Origin: Heterohyrax brucei
Taxonomy: Eukaryota > Chordata > Mammalia > Hyracoidea > Procaviidae
Direction: 5' to 3'
DNA length: 64,000 nucleotides
Assembly (NCBI GenBank): GCA_028571685.1
Contig: CM053146.1
Coordinates: forward strand, 114,427,431 to 114,491,430
Position 1 is the stretch's first letter. Each line of letters starts with the position of its first letter. Positions 55,924 to 64,000 of the stretch are shown here, piece after piece. The notes below the pieces were generated by a model. The model was not told the origin of the DNA. It ran no database searches and saw only the letters and a list, made by a program, of their open reading frames with translations. The position numbers and the translations under genes were made by a program.

Positions 55924-58172
55924 ACTTATGAGCCAAGTAGGGAATAATCCTTGAGAGGAGTTCAGTTCAGATATAGGTTAAAGTACTGTCAAAGGCAAAC
56001 CTCTTTTAGCTGAAAATCAGGCTGAATATCATTGCATGTGGATCTGATTTTAGCAGTAGTTTATTTATTTTTGTAGTGGAGATGAGCTGAGTGGTCACTG
56101 GGCAGTTCTCAGAGTGTGTGATGATCTTTCTGGTCCCTTCCCTGTACTCCCTTCTTTTCCTCATCTCCCCTTCTCTTCCCTCTCCTTTTCCGAACTTGGT
56201 ATCAATTTTAGTCTCTGACACAATTAAATACTTTATTGAACTTAATGAATACACAGCTGTTTATCATTTCTTACTAAAACAGGAAGATCATTTTTATTAT
56301 TAACAGCGAAGGATTTAGACTGTGTTCTCCGCTGAGTGGTGTAAAGATAAAAATTATTTGAGAATCACCCTACTTTGTGCACAGTCAATTCAAAGCCATG
56401 AACATTTGAATTGTTGTATCATAATATTTTGTCCTTGTCAAAACAGTATTGTCCTACCCTTTCATAGGGGGCTTATTCATTTTTCAACAAACAAGAAATG
56501 TAATATATGAGAAGCTTGAAGATTTGACATAATTAAATTTGAGTTTTTGACTCTGACAAATGAGACTGATTTCAGCATCAAAGATATAACAGTTTTTTCA
56601 GTTTGATCTTTATTTCTGGTTTATTGCACTTCTGAATATCCTGAACACTCAAATTAGTGTTGAAAGTCTGCATTGGTGGTGAAATACATTTTTACACTGT
56701 TCGGAGATTTCTCTGTGTTTTCCTGTTTGAAAACATCCAGCTTGGACTGAATTTCCTCTCAGGGAGATAGGTGAAAACAACTTTTTGCAAAACATGACTG
56801 CATCATCCCTGAGCACCATTACAACATGCTAAATGGGCTGTAATAGTACTTTTATTATCTTAGAACTTTGGCTGCCTCAACGTGGTTGAAGGTCTTTAAA
56901 GCACACCTTTGAGTATTGTTCCGTATGCTTTGTGTCCCTTGAATAAATATTACGCCCCTATTGACTTTTTAATTTTGAAATTTGATAACATTAATGAAAG
57001 AGAAGTCCCTGACCGTTTTATGTTTTGCCACTGCATTTCACATAGTTTCTTATGTTTTCCAGAAGCCACTTGTTTGTTTTAAATTGGTATTATTTGGTGG
57101 TTTAAAAAAAACAGGAATGCTTTGTTAATCTCTGATTGGTGCTGTGAGGCACACTGGAAAAGTCTGAAATGTTGAAAATGACTAATTTAGACCCCGCACC
57201 ACCAAACACTATATCAGAGAAAGGGGCATCTTGGGCTGGTAAGTTGTCCTTGTGAACTAGGTCTTAGGGATGGATGGAGTTGACCCTGAGAAGCTGAGTA
57301 CTGCTTAGATGCAGGAACACTGAACCACTTAGGTGTAATCATGAATGTTGTCAGAAACAGGCTTCACATCTCACTCATTTTGGGAATTCATGATAGACTT
57401 ACATAAGTTGTAAGGCATCTGTATGGCCTTGGCCAAACTAGACTTCGCAGATGTATAATGTATGTAGTTGTTAACTATTAGTGAATTTCGCATTGTCTTC
57501 CAAGAATAGTTTGAACAAGACTACATATAAATAATTTATGTTATTGTTTATTGAAAACTTACAATGAGCTGAACAGAGTACTCAGTTTTTTTTTTTTTTT
57601 TTTTTTTTTGCTTTTTAAGAATTTCATTTAACCTTCTCTAAGCAAATAATACTATTGTATCTTCAGGTTTTAAATAAATGGATTGAGTTTTAGAAGGATT
57701 AAATAATTTACCCACAATCTTAGTGCCAGTAAATAGTGGAGCTATGGTAGAGCAATTCACTACTATTTTTCTTAGATTAATAGATCTATTTTTTAAAAAA
57801 AGATATTGTTTAAAATCTTCTACAGTCATGACTTAGCTACAGAGTTTCAAAGTCAAAAAAATTGAAACGAAACATAGAACTCATTCACTCTTCTCCCCTC
57901 CATCGCCAACCATATTTCAAATGAGGAGAATGCTAAGACCCAGAGAGTTTTCCTGGGTTAAGCTTTATTACTTTAGTGATTTTCTGGGAGGCCTTTCTTT
58001 TTTTAAAAAAAAAATATTGTACTTTATATTAATATTAGTTTATTATATTTATTATAAAAGCTCTGGCTTTAGACGGGCATGAATTCAGTTATATTTGTGT
58101 ATAATTTAGCGTTTCTGAATCTCTTGAGTTTATTTGGTTGCACTGGGGTAGGAGGCAGTTGACCTTATACTG
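55924..58172. other. Unique sequence, poly-T, MIR-like piece
   Basis: No repeat recognised at 55924-57580, the longest repeat-free run of the right half; 56540-57130 has balanced composition and is a candidate for conserved non-coding sequence. A 24-bp T run lies at 57586-57609, and about 57620-57760 may be a reverse old SINE/LINE ('aggattaaataatttaccca'-type text). Confidence 0.42.
57586..57609. repeat. 24-bp poly-T run
   Basis: No retrocopy body or target duplication was found beside it. Confidence 0.85.
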
Positions 58173-58729
58173 TGTTATGGATTGAATTATGTCACCCCGA
58201 AAATATGTGTAGTAATTTGGCTGGTCTGGGATTCCCTGTATTCAGTGATTGCTCTACTTTTGTGATTTTCTGATGCTGTAAATCCTAATCTCTGCCTGAG
58301 GTTAACAGAGTAGATTATGCTACAGAGGGTTAGGGATTGTAATGAAGGGATTGTAAATCCCTTCGTAAGATCACCTCCTTGCGCAACTTCCTCAAGTATG
58401 GCTTTCACCACTCTTTATCCTTTCATCCCACAAGACAAAATGGAAAGGGAATCAAGCAGAAAATTGGGAACCTCACATTATCAAGAAAGCTGTACTGGGA
58501 GTAGAGTGCATTCTTCAGACATGAGGTTCCTGTGCCAAGTTGAACAAAGACTGATGCCACACAAGGACTTTCCTCCAGAGCTGACAAGGGGGGAGGATGC
58601 CTTACTCTGGAGCAGACAATCCTGAATCTGGACTTGTAGCCTACTGGACTGTATAAGAATAAACTTACCTTTGTTAAAGCCATCCACATTGTGGTATTTC
58701 TATTAGAGCAGCACTAGCTGACTAAAACA
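58173..58729 (+). mobile_element. Solo LTR, MaLR-like (copy 8), both termini intact
   Basis: Runs from TGTTATGGATTGAATTATG to GCTGACTAAAACA. It includes 'gtagtaatttggctggtctg', a short local duplication ('agggattgtaa' around 58327-58355), 'aagaaagctgtactgggagt', 'aggactttcctccagagctg', AATAAA near 58660, and 'gttaaagccatccacattgt'. About 100 bp of unusual sequence around 58300-58430 may be an insertion relative to other copies. Flanks tactg and ggctg agree at 3 of 5 positions. Confidence 0.78.
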
Positions 58730-58822
58730 GGCTGGTTGAATTGAGTGATCTCCATAGACCTTGCATCTCTGGTACAAATGTGATCCAATGATGATAAAAT
58801 GGAATGATGATAAGACTCTGCT

Positions 58823-58988
58823 AAAAACAAACAAACAAAAATTGCTGTTGAGTAAATTCCAACTCATAGCAACCCTATAGGACAGAGTAGAGCTGCCGCC
58901 GGTTTCCAAGGAGCACCTGGTGGGTTTGAACTGCCACCCTCTTGGTTAGCAGCTGTAATACTTAACCAGTACAGCACCAGGGTTTCCA
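58823..58988 (-). repeat. AfroSINE-type SINE, short variant (type A)
   Basis: 'aaacaaacaaacaaaaattg', 'ttccaactcatagcaaccct', 'gtttccaaggagcacctggt', 'ttggttagcagctgtaatac', 'acagcaccagggtttcc'. A small deletion removes the 'cccatag' before 'ggtttccaagg'. Confidence 0.92.
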
Positions 58989-60789
58989 CGGTTCGGCTAG
59001 TAACTAGTTGATATTTAAAAGCTAATAACAGAGACTTGAACCACTATATGCATCTACTCATCCATCTACAAAATATGTAAATTATTACTAGAACAGTAAC
59101 GGTAGGTTTACCTGTACCTGGTCACTTTCAGACATACATTTTAGTTGGATGTTGGTAATTTTTTTCCTCTTGAAAGCTTCTGTTGCGACCAGTTATCAGC
59201 TTTTTATAGTGATCAAATGTGATTTCTGAAAGCAGGGAAGCCTTATAGAATGTGACTCTTATGGGGCTCTGGACTGTGGTTAAAGATGAGACATTGTGGT
59301 CTCTGTTGTTACTGTTTTTCAAATTATATTTGGAAACCCACTTGAGGAGTGTCTTAAAGGGTCCTCGCTGAAGAATTCTGGGGTGGGTCCCAGCACTATG
59401 CTACATGAAGTTTTGATGTAGTTCGTTACCAAACTTTGAGCAATGCTTTGTTACTAGTAAGGTTGTGTTTCTGGTCTAAGAAGATTTCTCTAACATCCTT
59501 CATCCTCCCAAAAATATTTAGCTCATTAGGCAACCAGCAATTTCTCTGTTATACCAAAAATCAAATTGGAAAGTTGGAGACGAATTTATTCATCTTCATA
59601 GGATCTATTTTTAGGATTACCTGTAAGCCTTAGAAAATAAAGCATTCCAGTGATTTCTTTGATGCAATTTGAAGTTGTCTTTTTAGTATAGACTGTTTTT
59701 TTTTTTTGGCTGTGATTGTTTTTATCAAGTCTTAACAACACTGGCCTGAAACATGAAGGCAATTAACATTTTTCTATTTTAGGATTAAAGAACACTGGAA
59801 ATTGTGAGAGAAGACAAAATTATGTGGATATTTGATCTTATCTATAGTTTTAACTGTTGAGTATTCTCTCCCTTATTCAAGTGTTTTGGAATTACATTTT
59901 ACAGATGAAGGTGTATTTGCAATGTTTAGTTCATAAACAAATGTCAACATGTCCTGGTTTTCATAATGATAATGGGTCATTATGACAGGTGAATCACATC
60001 AATTGTACTGATCAAATGTGATTCAGAAAAGTAAGGAGGCATTGTGTGATGTGATTTGTATAGGACTGTGTACTTACAGCCCTCTGTTTTCTTTAGCTAT
60101 TTGGTGAGCATGCTGTTTTCTGTTAGGATTACCACCAATAGGAGAGCAGAATGAAGAAGTCACTGTATCAACTTTCTGGACTCTCTAGGGCTAGAATTAG
60201 GGGTACACATGTATACCACTGTATTCTGAGGGTAAGGTTATGAGAGAGGGCAAGAAAAATAGCCATATTGCCAACCATTTTCAGACACACTCGAATGATT
60301 TAGCAAGCTTCCGTTGATTACAACACTCAGTATCAACAAAAATTCAAAGTATTTGGGTATTTTTAGAGTGACCCTCAAATTCCTGTGCATTGTTTAAATG
60401 CTAAGTTTTAAAATGGTGGGCAAATATTTACTAAGTCCTTAGCCTTCTACTGGGGATTTTATCGTTCAGTCATGTCAAGAGTTTAATTGATAATAATCTT
60501 ATAGATGAGGAAGCTGAAGGCCAATGGCCATTCTTGTTTATATTCAAATGCTATGAATTTTTCATCACCAGTCACAATTTCTTGGTGGGACATAATGGAA
60601 TAATAAGGTGAAGCAGGAATGATGGTATCACTAATAGTGTAACTATGGTTACTGTCTTGAAGAATATAGTATCATAGATCCTAGAGATTGTTATTAAGGA
60701 ACAAATGGGCATTAAAGAAAAATTTAGGTATTTTGATGACAGAGACAATGTAAGGGTCTGAAAAATGTCTTTATGGACAAATCAAAACA
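58989..60789. other. Unique sequence, no gene recognised
   Basis: A 15-bp word, 'tgatcaaatgtgatt', occurs at 59212 and again at 60009, followed by alignable but diverged text ('gaaagcagggaagcctt' versus 'gaaaagtaaggaggcat'), so a diverged repeat pair is possible. A small inverted repeat ('tcataatga..tcattatga') lies near 59971-59995. Confidence 0.42.
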
Positions 60790-61255
60790 AGTTTGATGGG
60801 AAGGCTCTAGATTATGCAAGAGAAATGGAGAAGGCATTCTAGGCATAAGTGTACTTATACCAAGGCAGGAAAAGAGAGTTGATGATCAGGATGATGGGTG
60901 GAGCCTGTGATAAGGAGATGATAAGACACTGTGGGAGAAATTTGACGGCCAGGTTTACAAGCTTGGACTTTACATTAGTCACAGTGGGGAACATTTTTAT
61001 GTTCTTGGACAAGTGTTGGGCACAGAAATATCAGGATTAATGAAGAAGTGTGGTTGTTAGATCTGAGGGTGAGGATACTGGAATTTTGGTGAGGCTATCT
61101 TGGAAACTATTACACTAATAGGGAGGTTGGAGATGATAAATGCATGGCTTTGGATGGTAGCCTAGAGAATAAACAAGACGATAGACTTGAAAGATAAATG
61201 ACAGTTTAGTGGCTGAGCAGGACCAGAAAGACTCCTCCTTATTTATTGTAAGCTA
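60790..61255 (+). repeat. Ancient mammal-wide repeat fragment (class unresolved)
   Basis: 'gagaaggcattctaggcata', 'gatgatgggtggagcctgtg', 'aagcttggactttacattag', 'gttagatctgagggtgagga', 'aatagggaggttggagatga' follow the later part of the same mammalian repeat text seen at 41-42.4 kb ('agagcattccaggc..', '..ggactttggattttattc..', '..ggaggctattgcagtaat..'). Confidence 0.45.
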
Positions 61256-61899
61256 CAGGTGTCCAGGTTATGCTGGTTCATCTGATCACTTTGTTAAATA
61301 AGATTAGAAAATTAACATTTCTGTGGGGTTTACAAGAATAACAAATAGTTAAATGTACCCTTTTATATTATGCTGTATAAAATCAATTTGGAAATATTGT
61401 TATGCTTCATCTTTTGAATATTTTTAACTAGTAATATTGGTTTAAATACCAGTTTGGTTATTTCTATATGGGGGGGGGGGGCTTGGTAACATGGTATTTA
61501 CAAAAGATTGGATTTATTTGGCAATTTTAAAACATTTACAGTGGGCTTAAAATTTTAAAAATACACTAAAAAAGAAATTATGAAACTGTTTAATTTTATG
61601 TTACAATCAAACTTGAACTCCTTATGTTTTGAAGTTTTGATGTAGTATGATTTAATTTGAATTTATTTAGATAAATTCTGTTTAGAGACAATGTTCTTCT
61701 TGGTATGTCCTTTAATTTTAGACTTAAAGTTGTTTTCTACCTTGAACTTTCATTAATAGTTTGTAGTATTCTCCTACGTTTTGTTTTCATAATGAAGATA
61801 TATTTATAAGTCATTCATGAATTGTTTTTTTAAAATGAGCCATTTCTTCAGACTTGCTTTAAGTACCTTATTTGTTTACTAGATAATATGATCAGTATT
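61256..61899. other. Unique AT-rich sequence with a 12-G run
   Basis: Holds an uninterrupted G tract at 61470-61481, unusual in this AT-rich setting. Nothing else recognised. Confidence 0.5.
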
Positions 61900-61998
61900 G
61901 GAAACCCTGGTGGCATAGTGGTTAAGTGCTACAGCTACTAACCGAAAGGTTGGCTATGAGTTGGAATTAACTTGATGCCAGTGTGTTTTGTTTTCATT
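61900..61998 (+). repeat. AfroSINE-type SINE with central deletion
   Basis: Head 'ggaaaccctggtggcatagt', 'ctactaaccgaaaggttgg' joins directly to the tail 'ctatgagttggaattaactt' and 'gatgccagtgtgttttg'; about 75 central bp are lost. Confidence 0.9.
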
Positions 61999-62010
61999 AG
62001 AGAGAGAGTT

Positions 62011-62210
62011 TGGGGAACCTGATGGCATTGTGGTTAAGAGCAGCAGCTGCTAACCAAGAGGTTAGCTAACCAAAGGTTAACCAAGAGGTTGACGGTTTGA
62101 ATCCACCAGCCACTTCTTGGAAACCTGTGGGACAGTTCTGCCCCATTCTGTAGGATCACTATGAGTTGGAATTGACTCTGTGGTAGGGGGTGAAGTTTTG
62201 GTTTTGATTT
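62011..62210 (+). repeat. AfroSINE-type SINE with internal triplication
   Basis: Complete except that the 'gctaaccaagaggtt' part of the head is present three times in a row (about 62048-62092). It continues with 'gtttgaatccaccagccact', 'cttggaaacctgtgggacag', 'gatcactatgagttggaatt'. Confidence 0.92.
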
Positions 62211-62220
62211 GGTATAGACA

Positions 62221-62392
62221 CCTTGGAGCCCTGGTGGCTTAGCAGTTAAGAACATGGCTGTTAGCTGAAAGATCTGCAGTTCAAGTCCACCAGCTGTTCC
62301 TTAGAGGTATTATGGGAGCAGTTCTACCCTGTCTTATAGGGTCTGCTATGAGTTGGAACCCATAGCACTTAACAGCAAGAACAACGACATAG
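62221..62392 (+). repeat. AfroSINE-type SINE with AAC-type tail
   Basis: 'ggagccctggtggcttagca', 'tctgcagttcaagtccacca', 'cttatagggtctgctatgag', 'agcacttaacagcaagaaca'. Third of three head-to-tail copies; its tail differs from those of its two neighbours. Confidence 0.92.
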
Positions 62393-63218
62393 ACAATTCA
62401 GAACACTCTTATTAGAATGAAAATACTAATCATGTCATATTTCTGCATCATATTCTGATTTATCTATGGATGTTAACTCTAAAAGTGGTTTTCTCTTTGT
62501 TTTCCTGAGCTCAAGGCAGAATTCAGAACAGTTAGAATAATGTGTAAGGCAGAAGAACATTTAAATGGGAAAAAGTGTTCAGTTCTAATTCCTCCCTCAC
62601 ATGTGTGTTCTATTTTTAAAAAATGAAGTGTTGAAAAAGTAAATAATGATGTGAATGATTTCTTTATTTAAAAATGAACTGTCAGTTAACTAATGAATAT
62701 TCTTTTTAATCAGTCTTAATTGACGAATTCCGTACCATAACAGAGTCATCGCTTGCACAGTGGTTTCATTTTGACAGTTGCTGAAATGCCTGTTACGTTT
62801 TGGTAGCACCATGGTGGATGTCTTTGCATGTCATTCCCTGAGTTCCCTAGTCTGGAGCTAGATGGAGCTGTGAGATCTTTTGTAAATGTCTGCAAGGTTG
62901 GCGGCTCTTCTTCAGGTCTGCTGATGTCATAGCCTGATGCCCATTTTTAACATCCCTTCTCCCCTTTATTCTAAACATAAATGTAACAAAGAAAATTCTT
63001 GGACTTTAAAAACAGTGTCATTAAAGTGAACAGATAGTTCTGCAATTTTCAAATGATCAGTTGTTACTGAGCAGCGCAAAACACACACAAAATCTCTCAA
63101 AACCAAAACAAAGAGGAAAAAACAATCATAAGCTACAGATATACATAAGCTTTAACTCTCTTAGGTCAAAGCCAGATTAAATGCTTCAGCAAAAAAAGAA
63201 AAAGGAAGAAGCAGCAGC
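62393..63218. other. Unique sequence, candidate conserved non-coding stretch
   Basis: No repeat recognised over 800 bp. About 62690-62940 has balanced composition, several CpGs and no simple sequence, unlike decayed repeats nearby. Confidence 0.4.
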
Positions 63219-63383
63219 ATCCCTGGTGGTACAGTGGTTAAAATTCTGGACTGCTAACCAAAAGGTTGCTGCTTAGAACCCACCAGACTCTGTGGGAGAA
63301 AGATGTGACACTCTGTTTCTGTGTAAAGACTTATAGCCTTGTGAGTCCTAAGGGGCAGTTCTACTCTGTTCTGTAGGGGTTTG
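63219..63383 (+). repeat. AfroSINE-type SINE, extended variant (type C)
   Basis: 'ccctggtggtacagtggtta', 'gactgctaaccaaaaggttg', 'gggagaaagatgtgacactc', 'tgtttctgtgtaaagactta', 'agccttgtgagtcctaagg', 'tctactctgttctgtagggg'. Only copy on the plus strand that shows the type-C centre; the tail core is lost. Confidence 0.88.
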
Positions 63384-64000
63384 GGGAAGTATTTTTTAAA
63401 AGACATTGTGTTTTTTCAGAACAGGACAATTTTCTCAGAAATCCACGAAGTGCAGAAAATGGTGGAAAAGGGAATATATGTCATTTGTTTCAGAATTTAT
63501 TTTCCAGTCTTCCAAACACATGTGTATGTATGTGTATGCATGTATTACGTCCAACGTGTACTTATATACAGGATGCTATTATATAGCTACTTTAATTTGC
63601 ATATATTAATATCAGTGTATGTTAAATGTAAATATATAGTATATATAGCCATATATATGTATACACACAGACAGTTATATAAAAGTGTAGAAAATATTTC
63701 ACAAAAATGATTTAAAGGTTTTGACAAAGAGAATTTGTGGGTAAATGATTTTCACAGTTTCCATGTTCATGAGGCCATTTAGAAGGTCTCATCAGTGAAT
63801 CTTGTCCATGCCTACAGAAGATAGCTTTGTAAGAAAATTCTATTAGTTTTTTGAAAGTTTGTTTTGTTTTCTGTTCAGCTCTCTGTTGGGCCAGCTGCAC
63901 AGTTGTCTCGACTTTCTATTTGTTGTGTTTAAGTCCTACGAAATATGCCCAGACTGATGCCTACTGCTTAGTATTTGTCAGGATAGAAGTTTGTTAAAGG
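63384..64000. other. Unique sequence with AT/GT-rich stretch
   Basis: TA- and GT-rich between about 63515 and 63670. A 109-codon plus frame (63381-63710) passes through that low-complexity stretch and is not considered a gene. Confidence 0.48.

Noticed and set aside
57180..57330. Possible 5S rRNA-like sequence ('gagaagctgagtactgcttag')
   Set aside because: Only a short chance resemblance; the internal control region order of 5S rRNA is not present.
63381..63710. 109-codon plus-strand frame
   Set aside because: Most of it runs through TA/GT-rich low-complexity sequence; the tyrosine- and valine-rich translation is typical of such DNA.

Overview
The window reads as ordinary, gene-poor, AT-rich nuclear DNA of a placental mammal, most likely an afrotherian (elephant, sea cow or hyrax side). 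The pointer is the repeat content: about forty copies of a tRNA-derived SINE of the AfroSINE type, whose 3' ends resemble the 3' end of RTE/BovB-type LINE fragments also present here, plus a set of MaLR-like LTRs and an L1. No intact protein-coding gene, coding exon, tRNA, rRNA, snRNA or CpG island could be recognised on either strand. The window could be intergenic or lie in a large intron; the sequence does not say which.

Layout. 1-14 kb: unique DNA with SINEs on both strands and one MaLR-like LTR near 4 kb, another in reverse near 11.7 kb. 14.0-14.4 kb: a different retroviral-type solo LTR. 14-24 kb: mostly unique DNA, an open hAT-transposase C-terminal remnant at 20.3 kb, a reverse LTR at 22.5 kb and SINEs. 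24.7-26.9 kb: a dUTPase remnant of an endogenous retrovirus, a SINE, a LINE 3'-UTR-like block and an LTR. 27.5-33.4 kb: old LINE-derived sequence (L1M/HAL1, L1ME-like, RTE) broken by SINEs. 34.8-37 kb: a second LINE 3'-UTR-like block, SINEs and a reverse LTR. 41-42.4 kb: an ancient repeat interrupted by an internally deleted RTE copy and a SINE. 42.69-42.83 kb: a near-perfect long hairpin with a triplicated arm tip. 45.9-50.0 kb: SINE cluster, LTR and a 2.4-kb L1 with a 5' inversion and short target-site duplications. 51.4-52.4 kb: a full-length RPL6 processed pseudogene with a perfect 16-bp target-site duplication. 53-64 kb: two more LTRs, one split by a SINE, and SINE clusters including three head-to-tail copies at 61.9-62.4 kb.

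Functionally, the recognisable elements form a retrotransposition history rather than a gene system: L1 enzymes explain the L1 and the RPL6 retrocopy, while RTE enzymes are the likely drivers of the SINEs. The best candidate for something undescribed is the 42.7-kb hairpin. All family assignments are from recognition by eye; no database search or computed alignment was done, and repeat boundaries are approximate unless target-site duplications are given.
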